This document shows positions 31,575 to 41,599 of a stretch of DNA of 64,000 nucleotides, piece by piece. The DNA is taken from assembly GCF_019059575.1 (NCBI RefSeq), contig NW_024881626.1, positions 953,220 through 1,017,219 of the forward strand. Reading direction: 5' to 3'. Every line of letters begins with the position of its first letter. Position 1 is the stretch's first letter. This stretch comes from Amphibalanus amphitrite. Lineage: Eukaryota; Arthropoda; Thecostraca; Balanomorpha; Balanidae. A model generated the notes under the pieces. The model was given only the letters and a program-made list of their open reading frames with translations, searched no databases and was not told the DNA's origin. The translations under genes were made by a program, and so were the position numbers.

Positions 31575-31580
31575 AATAAA
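31575..31580 (+). terminator. Poly(A) signal of TTC28
   Basis: AATAAA about 265 bases after the TAG, followed by a G/T-rich stretch (GTGGGGTTTC, TTTTTGTTTGG). It is the first such hexamer downstream of the stop. Confidence 0.8.
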
Positions 31581-31794
31581 CCCTCGTGGGGTTTCACTTC
31601 CCTTTTTGTTTGGAGGAATGGTTCCTCGTGCAGAATATGGATGTGATGTCTTTTAATATTTCAACTGATATTTATTACCTGAAGTGGTATTGAACTCGTA
31701 TTGGTGCCCGCTTGTCATTTTTAGGTCAGGTTAAAGGTCAGGGCGGTGTTTCACGGACGCTGCCAGCACGCTGCCAGCGCATCTCGCGAGCTGA

Positions 31795-32100
31795 CGTCAC
31801 ACACGGAACGCCGCAAAAAATAAACCGCCCGCATCGCACGCACGCTAAACACCAACCGAAAACGCCTAAAAAATCGCCCGCCCGCTGCCAAACGCAAACA
31901 CCGCAAAAAGCGCCAGGCCGCCGGAAACCGAAAAAAAAAAACTTAACACCGAAAAACACGCAAAAAAACGCCCGCATCGCCCGTCCGCCCGCCGTCAAAC
32001 AAAAACCGCAAAAAAAAAACACAAAACACCCGCCCGCAGCAAAACGCAAACACCGCAAAACGCGCAAATCACACGCCCGAAACGCTAACGCAATTAAGAC
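31795..32100. repeat. Strand-skewed A/C-rich low-complexity segment
   Basis: About 300 bases in which the plus strand is almost all A and C (AAAAACCGC, CGCAAACACCGC, CCGCCCGC motifs) with few T. It gives a spurious F/C/G-rich minus-strand ORF. No coding or RNA feature is recognised. Confidence 0.7.
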
Positions 32101-32310
32101 CAAAGTGGCGCGAGACGTTACATGCATACCTCACAGTGATTTATTAATGCATGAAAATGATGAGATTCTTTAGTTTTAGCCACTTCAGGCAGTTAATGGC
32201 GCACCACAGCCTATTTTTGTCTCGCTTTATATGTGTCGCTGCCTGGTTTCGTGCACTACCGTTGCAAGTTTCGACGTAAACGTTTTGAGTAAATTACATT
32301 TTGACCTTAA

Positions 32311-32941
32311 AGGAAATAGTTCACTTTTAACATGGGGTTTTGAGCTGGAATAGCAGTTTCGTAGCTTGAGCTGAGACTAGCACAAATCAGGAGCTTTTAC
32401 GGCTCAACGATCACCCTAGACGAAGATATTCCATTTCTCGTTCCGAAAAGAGTGCCTTGTAGAGGAATGCGTGCCTTGCACAGGAATGCAGCCACGTCAT
32501 CGTCAGCCAATCAGCGTGCTGCTTACAGCTGTAGTGAGTTGAATATATTCGGAGACGGACGATATGTAGGCCGCGTGCACGGCATGTGAAAAATGAATGG
32601 AAATAACGAGAGATGATGAGAGATGAAAGGGGTTGTTGAAAAATACAGTGAACATGATGTGAAACTTGGTTATATTTGAGCCTGATATTAAGTATTAAGA
32701 GTGAACCTATTAAACAGCCAATGCAGTATGCGTGGGTTTGAGTTACGCAATATGATTGGTCAATGCGTAATAAGCTTCCGCGTCAAACATTATTTTACAT
32801 AGAATATAGTTCGACCTATATTAAAATATAGAAAATAATTGTTTTTACAACAAGGTTGTATTTTATTTCATGATTATTTTGAGCATAAAAAATCATAAAT
32901 CAATAGCAAAATACTGATTTCAGGAAAGTGGACTGTTTCCT
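32311..32941. mobile_element. TTAA-flanked MITE, family A relative (diverged)
   Basis: 631 bp; left end AGGAAATAGTTCACTTTTAA, right end complementary with mismatches (GTGGACTGTTTCCT). TTAA lies just outside both ends (32307-32310 and 32942-32945). Its first internal bases (AACATGGGGTTTTGAG) match those of the copy at 55358, which links the two. Confidence 0.75.
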
Positions 32942-33387
32942 TTAACCCGCACGTGCTGTGTGTTTTTACGCCCCTCCCCAGGTTTTCGCGAATTGCGCGC
33001 CACCGTTTTTGGTACACCTGTTCATTTAAGGTCAGGTCAATTTTGCGACCTCTCCATTATAATCCGCGCCCCGCTGGGGTACCTGGATTTCCACGCCCTG
33101 CTGAGGGCCGAGGGGTGGGGAGTGTTTGAACACCCCCTTCTAACTCGGCCCCTGGGCCACGTAGCGACTTACGCGGAAGGCGGCGTTCGAAAGAGACCCA
33201 AAATAATAGCGAAAACGCTTTGGTCACGTTTTTGTTCAGGTCAAAGGTCAGGTCACCAGAGGTCATTGAAGGCAAAATTTCGTCGATTTTCAGGTCGAAT
33301 GTGGACAATTTCCAAGAAGCCAATGCATAACTCGGGAACCCATAGAGCTACAGCGCCGCGGAAACGCGCATTCGATAGCCCTATTAA

Positions 33388-34553
33388 CCCGCGCCCCGTA
33401 GGGCTACCGGCGGACCCTACCACCCGTAGGGGGGGGGGGCCGTTTCGGCCCCCCCCTAAGATCTCGGAAAGTTACCGGCCGATTTTCAAAATTCAAACGG
33501 CGTTCGATAGCCCCACCCGGGAACTACCTTGTGACCAAATTTCATTGACCTAGGTCAAACCGATGACGTCACAGGTCAGGTCAAAGGTCAGATTTTCACC
33601 GTTCACAGGCAATTCAAGAAATGTGCTGTGAAAGCGAGTAAATTGGTAATTTATTGAAAACCATCGATGGTACATTGTTCGTCAAACACATACTTTGCTA
33701 TCTGAGGTCACTGATACCAGGTCAGGTCACAGCGAGGTCAGGTCACCGGGGGTCACAATATGAATGTGTCGTGTGATACATGTTTTATGGTCCATTTTAC
33801 ATGACAAATGCGATTATGTGGGTTAGGCAGCCTTTGGGGCCAGCCTAGGTCACGTTTTGGTGAAGGTCAGGTCAAGGTCAGGTCAAATTAGGTCAAATTT
33901 CAAAGTTGATATTTTTGCATAAAATGGGTATCGATTCGATGCAGCTCGTCACGGGGAGTCTAATGGTGGTCTTCGTTTTGCTCTACGAGTTCTAGAATTG
34001 CCAAAAAATGAGTTTGAAAATTTGACTTCATCATTTTTGAACAGTTTTTTCGCTATAACTTGGCCAAAAAACGAGGTATCGATCTGAAATTTGGTATGTG
34101 GATAGAAGACGGTAGGCACTATCACATATATTCCGGTTTTTTTGAAACTCAAAAAACTTTTTGGATTTTTTTGGCGAATATATCCAAAAAAATGCTTTTT
34201 TGATTTTTGGGGGTCAAAACTCAAAAATTTCAAAAATTCGAGATAGCAGTTTTGTAGCCCTGTCAATTCTACACCTTTTATGTTTTGATCATTTTTCTGT
34301 ATCTTCAAAGCTGTAGTCCTGACAGGTCTTCTCGCGAAGGTCTTTTTTCGGTCGAAAATGACAGAACATGACGTCACTCTGACGTCATTTGTGGCCAACC
34401 TATCATAGCCTCTGGAAAATTTTTTGGTCACAATGTGTAAAATTGATGCCCGGAAGGGTCCTGAAAGTTTGGTGGCGATATCTCCAGCCGTTTAGGAGAT
34501 ATCGACCGAAAAGGACAGGGGGGGCCGTTTCGGCCCCCCCTACGGGGCGCGGG
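33388..34553. mobile_element. TTAA-flanked inverted-repeat element, family B (inner, nested)
   Basis: 1,166 bp with 16-bp perfect inverted ends CCCGCGCCCCGTAGGG / CCCTACGGGGCGCGGG and TTAA on both sides (33384-33387, 34554-34557). Just inside each end is a G-run/C-run stem-loop (33429-33457 and 34518-34540) with the loop-side core CCGTTTCGG. Minus-strand ORF 33949-34431 (160 codons) matches no transposase I know; part of the same reading recurs at 39396-39746, so it is probably just repeat sequence. Ends beginning CCC and TTAA targets suggest mobilisation by a piggyBac-type transposase. Confidence 0.88.
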
Positions 34554-35315
34554 TTAACGGTCTTTCTGAGTTATGCCCTTAGCTTTGACCTAGCGTCAAC
34601 GGTTTGTCCTCCAGGGGGAAAAACTGCCAAAATAACCGATTTTTCGGAAAAAGTTTGACTGCAATAACTTTTGACTCAAGCCTTGCACGTGCTTGTTTTT
34701 ACCGGCATCATGTTCCTCTCGTCAGGGCACATCGAATGAATGAACTATAATTGAATGAACTATAATTTGACCTTTAAAGGTCAACTTCAAAATTTGACCT
34801 CAGGTCAAGGTCATGACCTGACCCAAAAGGGTCGTGTGGCATATCAGCCGATCCGAATCGTCGAGCCGAACACATCCAAGGCATTTTCATCGCTCTAGCG
34901 TGCCTCTATTAAAAGTTATTTGCGAAAAACTGATACCATTCGTGACCTGAGATGACCTCAGGGGCATAAACAGGAGTCACGGGTACATACCATTTTCATG
35001 TTCAGTGTGTCCAAGTTACTTATAATTCAGTGTTTGAGAGTGCTTATAATGGCTTCCGTCCAAAAGAGGCATCTTTTAATTTTCTCCCATTGACTTATAC
35101 CTACCTAATGCGGAGGTCGCAAAATTGACCTGACTTTAGGTCACCGATATAAAAATTCTGAGATATATTCATTTTGTACATACTACTGTTCTTATAAATC
35201 GCTGAAAGGTTCAAAGCAATCAGTCACTCGGTGTAGCTATGGCAGACATTGAAACTTTTAATGAGGTGAGATCACTTGAAGTGGCCCAGGAGCCGAGTTA
35301 GAGGGGAGGCGTGAA

Positions 35316-35340
35316 AACACCCCCCCCCCCCCCCCCCCCA
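35316..35340. repeat. Poly-C tract
   Basis: A run of about 20 cytosines at the right end of the outer TTAA element, equivalent to the C runs next to other element ends nearby. Confidence 0.85.
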
Positions 35341-35357
35341 GCACGGCAAGGATAACA

Positions 35358-36275
35358 CAGGCCACCAGCACGACGCGGGTCAAAAAGTTCAAAATTTGAC
35401 CTCAGGTCAAGGTCACTCATGATCTAATCGAAAAAGGTCGTGTTTCACATGGCCTCCAGTAGCATGTTGATGACGCTACTAGGTACAGCCCACCGCTAAA
35501 GTAATGTAGGGTTTTACCACAGATAACAGTAGTACTACTGTTATCTGTGGTTTTACCAATCTCAACGGTTGGCTTTGACTGGCGATTGTTTAATGCGGAG
35601 TGATAGAAAAGAAGATGTCAATAGCTAAAGTTGCAGCTGCAAGAGTGACGATACATATAAGCTACATTCAAAGTTTCATTGTAGTCTGGCTAATCGTTCC
35701 TAAGCTTCAGAAGCAGAACATACCCATGACTGAAACCACACATTACTTCTGCTGTGGACTGTACATGTAGGATCATAAGAGTTGTTCGTCAATAACTCCT
35801 AATCAAATTGAGCTAGTGAGACGAAAAGAACACCAATGAGCTCGAAAGATCTGCCAAATCGAATGATATGCGACATGACCTTCTTCGACCAAGTTCATGA
35901 CCTGGAAGGCTCTGACCTTACCTACCGTGACTCGAGGTCAACACCTCAAGTTGACCTCACCCAAACAAAAAGCATACAATTCGACGTGCCTGAGCAAGGC
36001 AAACACGATGCTGTCAAAATCGCGGATCTGCGGCCATTTTTTGCGAAGTTATTTGCCAAAAACCGAGCCCGTACCTTGGGCCACTTGAACTTGCAGGTCA
36101 CCAGCTGACCTAAGACCCTAAAGTCGGGTACCAATCGCTGCGTCTCGTAACGGCGCCCACGCTCGTTTTTTTTTTCTGCGACGCTCTAGCTCCATCAGGG
36201 GCGAAACGGCGAGGGGGTCGTACACTCCCCTTCCCCCTCGGCCGTCGCGTTTGTAGAAAACCAATAGGTCGAGAG
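35358..36275. mobile_element. Degraded TTAA-element sequence; right end of family B copy 0
   Basis: The first part resembles 34790-34860 (TTGACCTCAGGTCAAGGTCA and a GGTCGTGT block). The last about 150 bases (from CTCGTTTTTT to AACCAATAGGTCGAGAG) match the right ends of the two following copies and abut the TTAA at 36276-36279. The left end of this copy is not clear. Confidence 0.6.
35516..35551. repeat. Perfect 36-bp palindrome
   Basis: Two 18-base arms, ACCACAGATAACAGTAGT and its exact complement, with no spacer. It could extrude as a cruciform or be the relic of an element end. No other copy was noticed in the window. Confidence 0.95.
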
Positions 36276-36616
36276 TTAACCCTCGCCCGTATAGGGGGGG
36301 GGGTCGAACGGACCCCCCCCCATGGTTTTTCGCGAATAACTCGCGTAAAAAGCGGCCGATCGCGACGAAACTTTCAGTACCCTCGCGTTCATCAATTTCA
36401 CACCTACCCTGAAAATTTCATGACCCTGACCCAAATGACCTTTGACCTGTGACCTACTTTTCGAGACCATGTTTGGCTGGAATCGCGATTCGGCGTATGT
36501 CGGCTCGCATTAGCCGCGCGTTTGCAGTCTTTTCGTGGTTTCAAGCGTTCAAACATGTGATATGATGTTGCCCCCATGCATTAGAGTGGGTGTCAAGGTC
36601 ACCTGAAAGTCAGGTC

Positions 36617-36629
36617 AGGTCATTGACCT
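36617..36629. promoter_or_regulatory. Inverted nuclear-receptor site (IR1), ecdysone-receptor consensus
   Basis: AGGTCATTGACCT is a perfect AGGTCA-N1-TGACCT palindrome, the consensus for EcR/USP heterodimers. It lies inside a TTAA element with many single AGGTCA half-sites. The sequence match is certain; occupancy is inference. Confidence 0.45.
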
Positions 36630-36954
36630 TTGATGACCTCGGTTCACTTTTTCGAGTTTTACATGTTTCTAGGCCAGTTTTTTTAGCTGAATTCGAATTT
36701 AGCAACCATATGAACATTTACGAAGTAGTTTTGGTGCCTTCGTAACATGTTACGAAGCTGTCAGAGGCGGTTGCCACCTACTACGAATACCCTTACTGGT
36801 TGACCTGACCTGACCTGACCCGACCTGGCCTAAATACATGAATACATCATCTCTGATCAAAACTAACATGATATTCGTGATCAGCACCCCGAAAAAAAAC
36901 CTATAGCAGCCACACTTTACGACGTTCTAACAGGTCCCGATTTTCCCGCCTTTG

Positions 36955-36967
36955 GGGTCATTGACCT
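36955..36967. promoter_or_regulatory. Inverted nuclear-receptor site (IR1)
   Basis: GGGTCATTGACCT fits RGGTCA-N1-TGACCY. Same element as the site at 36617. Confidence 0.4.
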
Positions 36968-37168
36968 GACCTGCAAGGTCAACCAATGACCTAGGACCTT
37001 AAAATTGGGTATCATCGGCTTCCCCTCGTCACGGGCACGGGGCAACACGCTCGTTTTTTCCGCGAAGCTTTAGCTCGATCAGGGGCGAAACGGCAAGGGG
37101 GGGTCCAACGGACCCCCCCCCCCTTATACGTTCGCGGCTGGAAAAACACCAATACGGGCGAGGGTTAA

Positions 37169-38100
37169 CCCTCGCCGGCCGAGGGGGGCGGGTGCCGCCG
37201 CCCCCCCCCCCCATAGGTTTTTTTCGCGATAGCTCCGAACACGCTGGCGATAGAGAGCTGAAACTTGACATATCTGACCTTTGATTCAAGCCGGATCTTT
37301 TGACACCAACCGTATTTTCGGGTCAGGTCAGGTCACTGACCTATGACGTCATAAGTGAACCTCTGCATGGTCTTCAGATGTCGCAACTTCGCAACGCCCT
37401 CACTGCCAGAGGAGCTTTCACAGGAAATGAAACTTGCAGGATCTAGTATCCATTACGAGTCTCACGACTTGTACATCTCGGATTTTTCCTTAAGGTCATA
37501 TGAGGTCAGGTCATTTTCGTGACCTCACCATTATAAGTCAATGGGGAAAAATGAAAACTGCTATTCTGGCGCCGGGAACGATCTCCAACTATCTCAAGCA
37601 CACAGAATCGTGATTTGATGCACTCCTTGCAAGGTTAGATGCGTCACTTTTGCAATGCTGACCTTGCGTGACGTCATTTATGACGTCATCAAGGTCATAT
37701 TAGTTTTTCGTCAATAACTCCCGATCAAATTGAGTTAGCGAGTCGGGAAAGCCACCAATGGGCTCAGGAAGACCTGCCGAATCGAATGATATGCGACATG
37801 ACCTCCTTCGACCAACCGTGGCGAACACGATGCTGCCAAAATCGCGGCTATGCGACCGTTTTTGCGAAGTTATTCACCAAAAACGGAACCGTACCTTGGG
37901 GCACTTGACCTGACCTCAGAGGTCACCGGTTGACTTAGGACCTTAAAATCGGTTATCAATATCCGCGTCTCGTAACGGCGGACACGCTCGTTTTTTCCGC
38001 GACGCGCTAGCTCCACCAGGGGCGAAACGGCGAGGGGGTCGTACCCACCCACCCCCCCTAGGCCGGCGCGGATGTAGAAAACCAATAAGTCCGGCGAGGG
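37169..38100. mobile_element. TTAA-flanked element, family B variant, copy 2 of tandem
   Basis: 932 bp, ends CCCTCGCCGG / CCGGCGAGGG. Its left TTAA (37165-37168) is the same four bases as the right TTAA of the previous copy; the right TTAA is 38101-38104. Its right 130 bases match copies 0 and 1. It contains a perfect IR1 site (37330-37342) and a G-run/C-run block at about 37182-37213. Confidence 0.85.
37330..37342. promoter_or_regulatory. Inverted nuclear-receptor site (IR1), ecdysone-receptor consensus
   Basis: AGGTCACTGACCT, a perfect AGGTCA-N1-TGACCT, directly preceded by overlapping direct half-sites (GGTCAGGTCAGGTCA). Confidence 0.45.
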
Positions 38101-38203
38101 TTAAAAGACAAGTGTTTGCCTTCAGTATAAGTTCCCATCTCTTCAACCTCGTTTTGGAGGCATTATAAGCGTCGATGTGACGCAGCGGCCGCCCAGGCCT
38201 TAA

Positions 38204-39631
38204 CCCGCGGTGGGGTCTGCTTATAACGCGACCTGTTGGGGGCATATTCCCCCCTCGTATCTCCGAAACTACTGGACGAATCCGCAAATATTAAACGGCG
38301 TCCAAAAGCTCTGTTAAATTTGTTGAAGGATTTCCAATTTCATTGACCTCGGGGTCACCGATGACGTCACAGGTCAGGTCAAATATAAAATGTTTTGCCG
38401 TTCACGGGTCTTCTAGGGAATGCGCTATAACATCGAGTAAGACGCATTTTATCGAAAATCAGCAGTAGGGCATCAGTACATATATTGCTATTAGAGGTCA
38501 CTGATAATACCAGGTCAGGTCACAGGTCAGGTCACCAATTGTCAGCACATGAACCCAATTTTACTAGGGCTGTGTGATGCATGTTTAATGGCCATTTTTT
38601 CATTTCCAACTTAAAGGGACCCTCCCACCTTCAAAAAAGTTTATGAATCGGCATGAAAGTGATGTCGCTCGGTTCAGAAAGAGCGAAAACGAATATCTAC
38701 CAAATTTCACCGAAAAATATTCACCGGTTTTCAAGATATTAGACTTCTACTTTTGTTTACTTTTTTGGGATCTCCGCTGTTTCTAGCGACTTTGTTTTAG
38801 AAGTGCGGCGTTTGCGGCAGATGTTGCGCGCAAATAGCATATACCACCGCGTGCTACAAAACGTTTTAGTCAAACATTTAAAAATCGTTAGATATTTGCG
38901 CTGACGTCACACATTCAGAGGGGTATCCCTAAGCATTAGCCCCTCTGAATCAAAATGCTGCAATTTTGAAATTCAATATTTCCGATTTAAGGCATTTCTC
39001 GATGTTGTGAGTGCCGAAACCGGTAATTGTGAGCCAGGGACCCCATTTTGGCTATCTCAACTCAAATCTAATGTTAAGGTGGGAGGGTCCCTTTAATGGT
39101 GTTGGTTATAAGACCATCAGGAACGGTTTAGGTCACTTCCTGTTAAAGGTCAGGTCAATGTCAGGTCAAAAATAGAATTCGGTAGAGGCTATCACATATA
39201 TTCCGTTTTTTTTTTCGAAATTCGAAAAACTTTTGGATTTTTTGGCTACTGTATTCAAAAACTTTTTTTTCATTTTTAGGAGTCAAAATTCGAAAATTTC
39301 AAAATTTGGAGATAAAATTTTGATAGCCCTGGTAATTTTACACCTTTTTTGTCTTAAGGGTTTTTCTGTATCTTCAAAGTTATAGGCCTGACAGCTTATC
39401 CCGCGAAATCTTTTTTTGGGTCGAAAACGGCAGAACATGATATCACTCTGACGTCATTTGCGACCAACCTATCATAGCCTTTGGAATGATTTTCGGGCAC
39501 AATGTGTACTATTAATGTCCGGGAGGGTAATGAGACTTTGGTTACGATCGGTGCCGCGGTTCTGGAGATACATCGAAAAGTCTGGAGGGGGGAATAGCTC
39601 CCCCCCACACACACACACACCAGGGCGCGGG
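38204..39631. mobile_element. TTAA-flanked element, family B, carrying a nested family A MITE
   Basis: 1,428 bp between TTAA at 38200-38203 and 39632-39635, with imperfect inverted ends CCCGCGGTGGGG / CCAGGGCGCGGG. The right 450 bases match 34110-34550 of the inner family B element. A family A MITE (38615-39092) is inserted at an internal TTAA, so this element is the older of the two. A CA microsatellite lies at 39606-39621 near the right end. Confidence 0.8.
38615..39092. mobile_element. TTAA-flanked MITE, family A (copy 2), nested
   Basis: 478 bp, inverted ends AGGGACCCTCCCACCTT, TTAA at 38611-38614 and 39093-39096. Close match along its whole length to the copy at 19072-19538 (for example both contain AAAGAGCGAAAACGAATAT), so the family was active fairly recently. 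Confidence 0.92.
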
Positions 39632-40507
39632 TTAAATGGCTGCTTACGGGGCGACGGATACGGGGCGGCAAAGGAGGCGTCATCCCATAAGAAACTTTTG
39701 GAGGAGGGCAAACGTTTATTTTTGCCCCTTCATAATATGTGTCCAAAACATGGGAAAATTTCCATAACCTGATATTGTACCTATGTGCTCATACAGTTTG
39801 TTCAACGGTGCCTTGTGAACATTTTTAAATGCTAGCCCAGAGAACAATAGAACTGTTATCTATGGCTAGCTATTTCCGCTACACAGCAGTTTTTTGTATT
39901 TTCAGCTTTGATTTTGAGACATTTTAAGCGTGCAAGAGACGCGACTCCCACCTTCAGAAGTCGTTTGCCCCCATTTTGTAAATGCCAAATCGGAAGCGAG
40001 CGGAGATGGAAAGGATTCGTATGCGGGTAGTTAAGACTGATGAGTGTTCGTATAAGCCACTCCGCTGACTTTTTTCAGGCGCAACTGGCAACAGTTTCCA
40101 CTGTATAGGATGGTGAGCACCGCGGTCGTACACCGTGACCAACGCACGGTAGGCGGGTTTGGGGCTGAGCCGAGCTAAGGCATAAGGTATCTGAGTTTCA
40201 TTCGCGATCCCTTATGCGCATATACCGGGACCTGACACTTGTAGCCGGAAGCGGACTGATTGACAGCCCTATCCTTGTCTTCCTCCACACTGACATTGAG
40301 CAGCGCGTGCAGCGGCCTACCAGGAAACTTACGGACGAGCAGTGGTTGTCGCCCCGTGCCGGCGCCGCCGGCCGCCGCCGTCACCATGACAGGCCTTGGG
40401 GGCCGCCAGTGCCGGTCACATGATTCGATCGGCTATGCAGGCCGGCCGGTGCAGCTGCCAGTCGGCGCCGAGGGGTGTCGGGGCGCGCAGCGGCGCCGCC
40501 GGCCGTC

Positions 40508-41446
40508 ATGGCGCTCATCATCACTGTGCTGGCGTTCTGCCTGACCGTGGCCGGTGTGGTGCTGGTGTGCTTCTACGCGCCGTGTCTGCGCGACCACCTG
40601 GTGAGCGCCAAACGAGAGGCCAGGACTCGACGGCGGTGGGACGGAGCGGCCACCGAGCTGGCCACCGTGACGGCAGAAGCCGAGCAGCAGCGGGGCGTCG
40701 ATAACCCCATGGTTCCGCCGGACTATACTGAAGAGGAGGACCTGGCAGGCGGAACTTGCAGCCGAGATGGGGCCGCACCGGTAGTAGTTCCGACGCACCA
40801 GAGCCGCTGCGGCCGTCCGGCTCGCCCTCACTACTTAGCGACAGCGGGCCGGCTGAGGCTGGACGCCGCACCACCGACGGGCTACGGCGTGCCACAGTGG
40901 CGGCGGCCGCCCGCCCCGGGTCTCAGCGCATGGCAGCCGCTGGACCCGGCCCTGTGGCTGCTTCATCAGACCGGCTGGAGCCCGTCCGCTGCCGGCCCGG
41001 CAGCTCAGTGTGACCCGCCGCCCGAGTACTCCGAGGCCGGGCCGTCACTGGCGCCGACAGATACCGTCCCTCCGGCGACAGAGGCGTCCCTGAGCCGTCC
41101 GCCGAGATCGGAGCTCGGAGCTCCGCCGCCCGAGGAGGCCTGCGAGCCGCAGCCGCAGCCGCCGCCGGCCGGCGCAGCTGCTGACGGCGCCGGATTACCG
41201 CAGAGTGAGCCGGCGCTGCCGCAGCCGTTGACGCCGCGCCAGTTCCAGTGCCAGTGGGAGCGGCTGGGGGCGGTTATGGTGCCCGACGAACCGCCGCCGC
41301 CCTACTCGCCGGCTGACCCCCGCGGCAGTGAGGGGGGCTGGCAGGACACCGTCACTCTGTGCCCAGCTGGAGCAGCGGGGACGATCGCAGTGAAAAGCCA
41401 AGTAATGCGGGATAAGCTCCATTGGTCTGACCCTGCGCTGGACTGA
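40508..41446 (+). CDS. Small single-pass membrane protein with three PPxY motifs
   Basis: A 312-codon intronless frame; the ATG at 40508 begins the hydrophobic segment directly. Residues 2-24 (ALIITVLAFCLTVAGVVLVC, then FYA) are a strong transmembrane helix, followed by a basic RDHLVSAKREARTRRR, so the long C-terminal part should face the cytoplasm (type III). Three WW-domain ligand motifs are PPDY (70-73), PPEY (171-174) and PPPY (263-266). The rest is Pro/Ala-rich and probably unstructured. This architecture is that of Nedd4-type ubiquitin-ligase adaptors (commissureless, PRRG4, VOPP1/WBP1-type), but I see no specific homology, so no symbol is given. Codon use resembles the neighbouring genes. 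An upstream 5' exon is possible. Confidence 0.72.
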   Translation: MALIITVLAFCLTVAGVVLVCFYAPCLRDHLVSAKREARTRRRWDGAATELATVTAEAEQQRGVDNPMVPPDYTEEEDLAGGTCSRDGAAPVVVPTHQSRCGRPARPHYLATAGRLRLDAAPPTGYGVPQWRRPPAPGLSAWQPLDPALWLLHQTGWSPSAAGPAAQCDPPPEYSEAGPSLAPTDTVPPATEASLSRPPRSELGAPPPEEACEPQPQPPPAGAAADGAGLPQSEPALPQPLTPRQFQCQWERLGAVMVPDEPPPPYSPADPRGSEGGWQDTVTLCPAGAAGTIAVKSQVMRDKLHWSDPALD

Positions 41447-41591
41447 AGCGAAAAGCAAAACAACGTGCCGTGCAATGTTTATGGGTGCATATTAAATTGT
41501 TTATGTATACTTGTTCACTGACCAGCGCTGTGCCAGTACAATTCGAAGGAGCGCGTGGACACGCTCCTGTTTTATATAGTTCATGAGAAAC

Positions 41592-41597
41592 AATAAA
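41592..41597 (+). terminator. Poly(A) signal for the PPxY gene
   Basis: AATAAA about 145 bases after the stop. A short hairpin, GGAGCG-CGTGGACA-CGCTCC, lies just before it (41549-41568). A second AATAAA at about 41875 is a weaker alternative. Confidence 0.6.
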
Positions 41598-41599
41598 TC

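Larger units (their letters stand above)
33056..35357. mobile_element. Outer TTAA-type element interrupted by a second one
   Basis: Begins with a degenerate TCCGCGCCCCGCTGGGG and ends in a C run followed by AGCACGGCAAGGATAA, resembling the CCCAGC(A/G)GGGCGCGGG-TTAA ends of this family. A second element (33388-34553) is inserted at a TTAA. The flanks on either side of that insertion are found joined, without the insertion, at about 56341-58195. The interior is rich in AGGTCA/TGACCT and has no recognisable transposase. Confidence 0.65.
36280..37164. mobile_element. TTAA-flanked element, family B variant, copy 1 of tandem
   Basis: 885 bp, ends CCCTCGCCCGTAT / ATACGGGCGAGGG, flanked by TTAA at 36276-36279 and 37165-37168. 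Stem-loops of G run, TC-AACGGA, C run lie inside each end (36294-36322 and 37097-37123). It contains two inverted AGGTCA/GGGTCA-N-TGACCT sites, at 36617-36629 and 36955-36967. No ORF is recognised. Confidence 0.85.

Noticed and set aside
33949..34431. 160-codon minus ORF as a transposase
   Set aside because: No DDE/D motif or transposase signature; the related copy at 39396-39746 is broken. Treated as non-coding element sequence.
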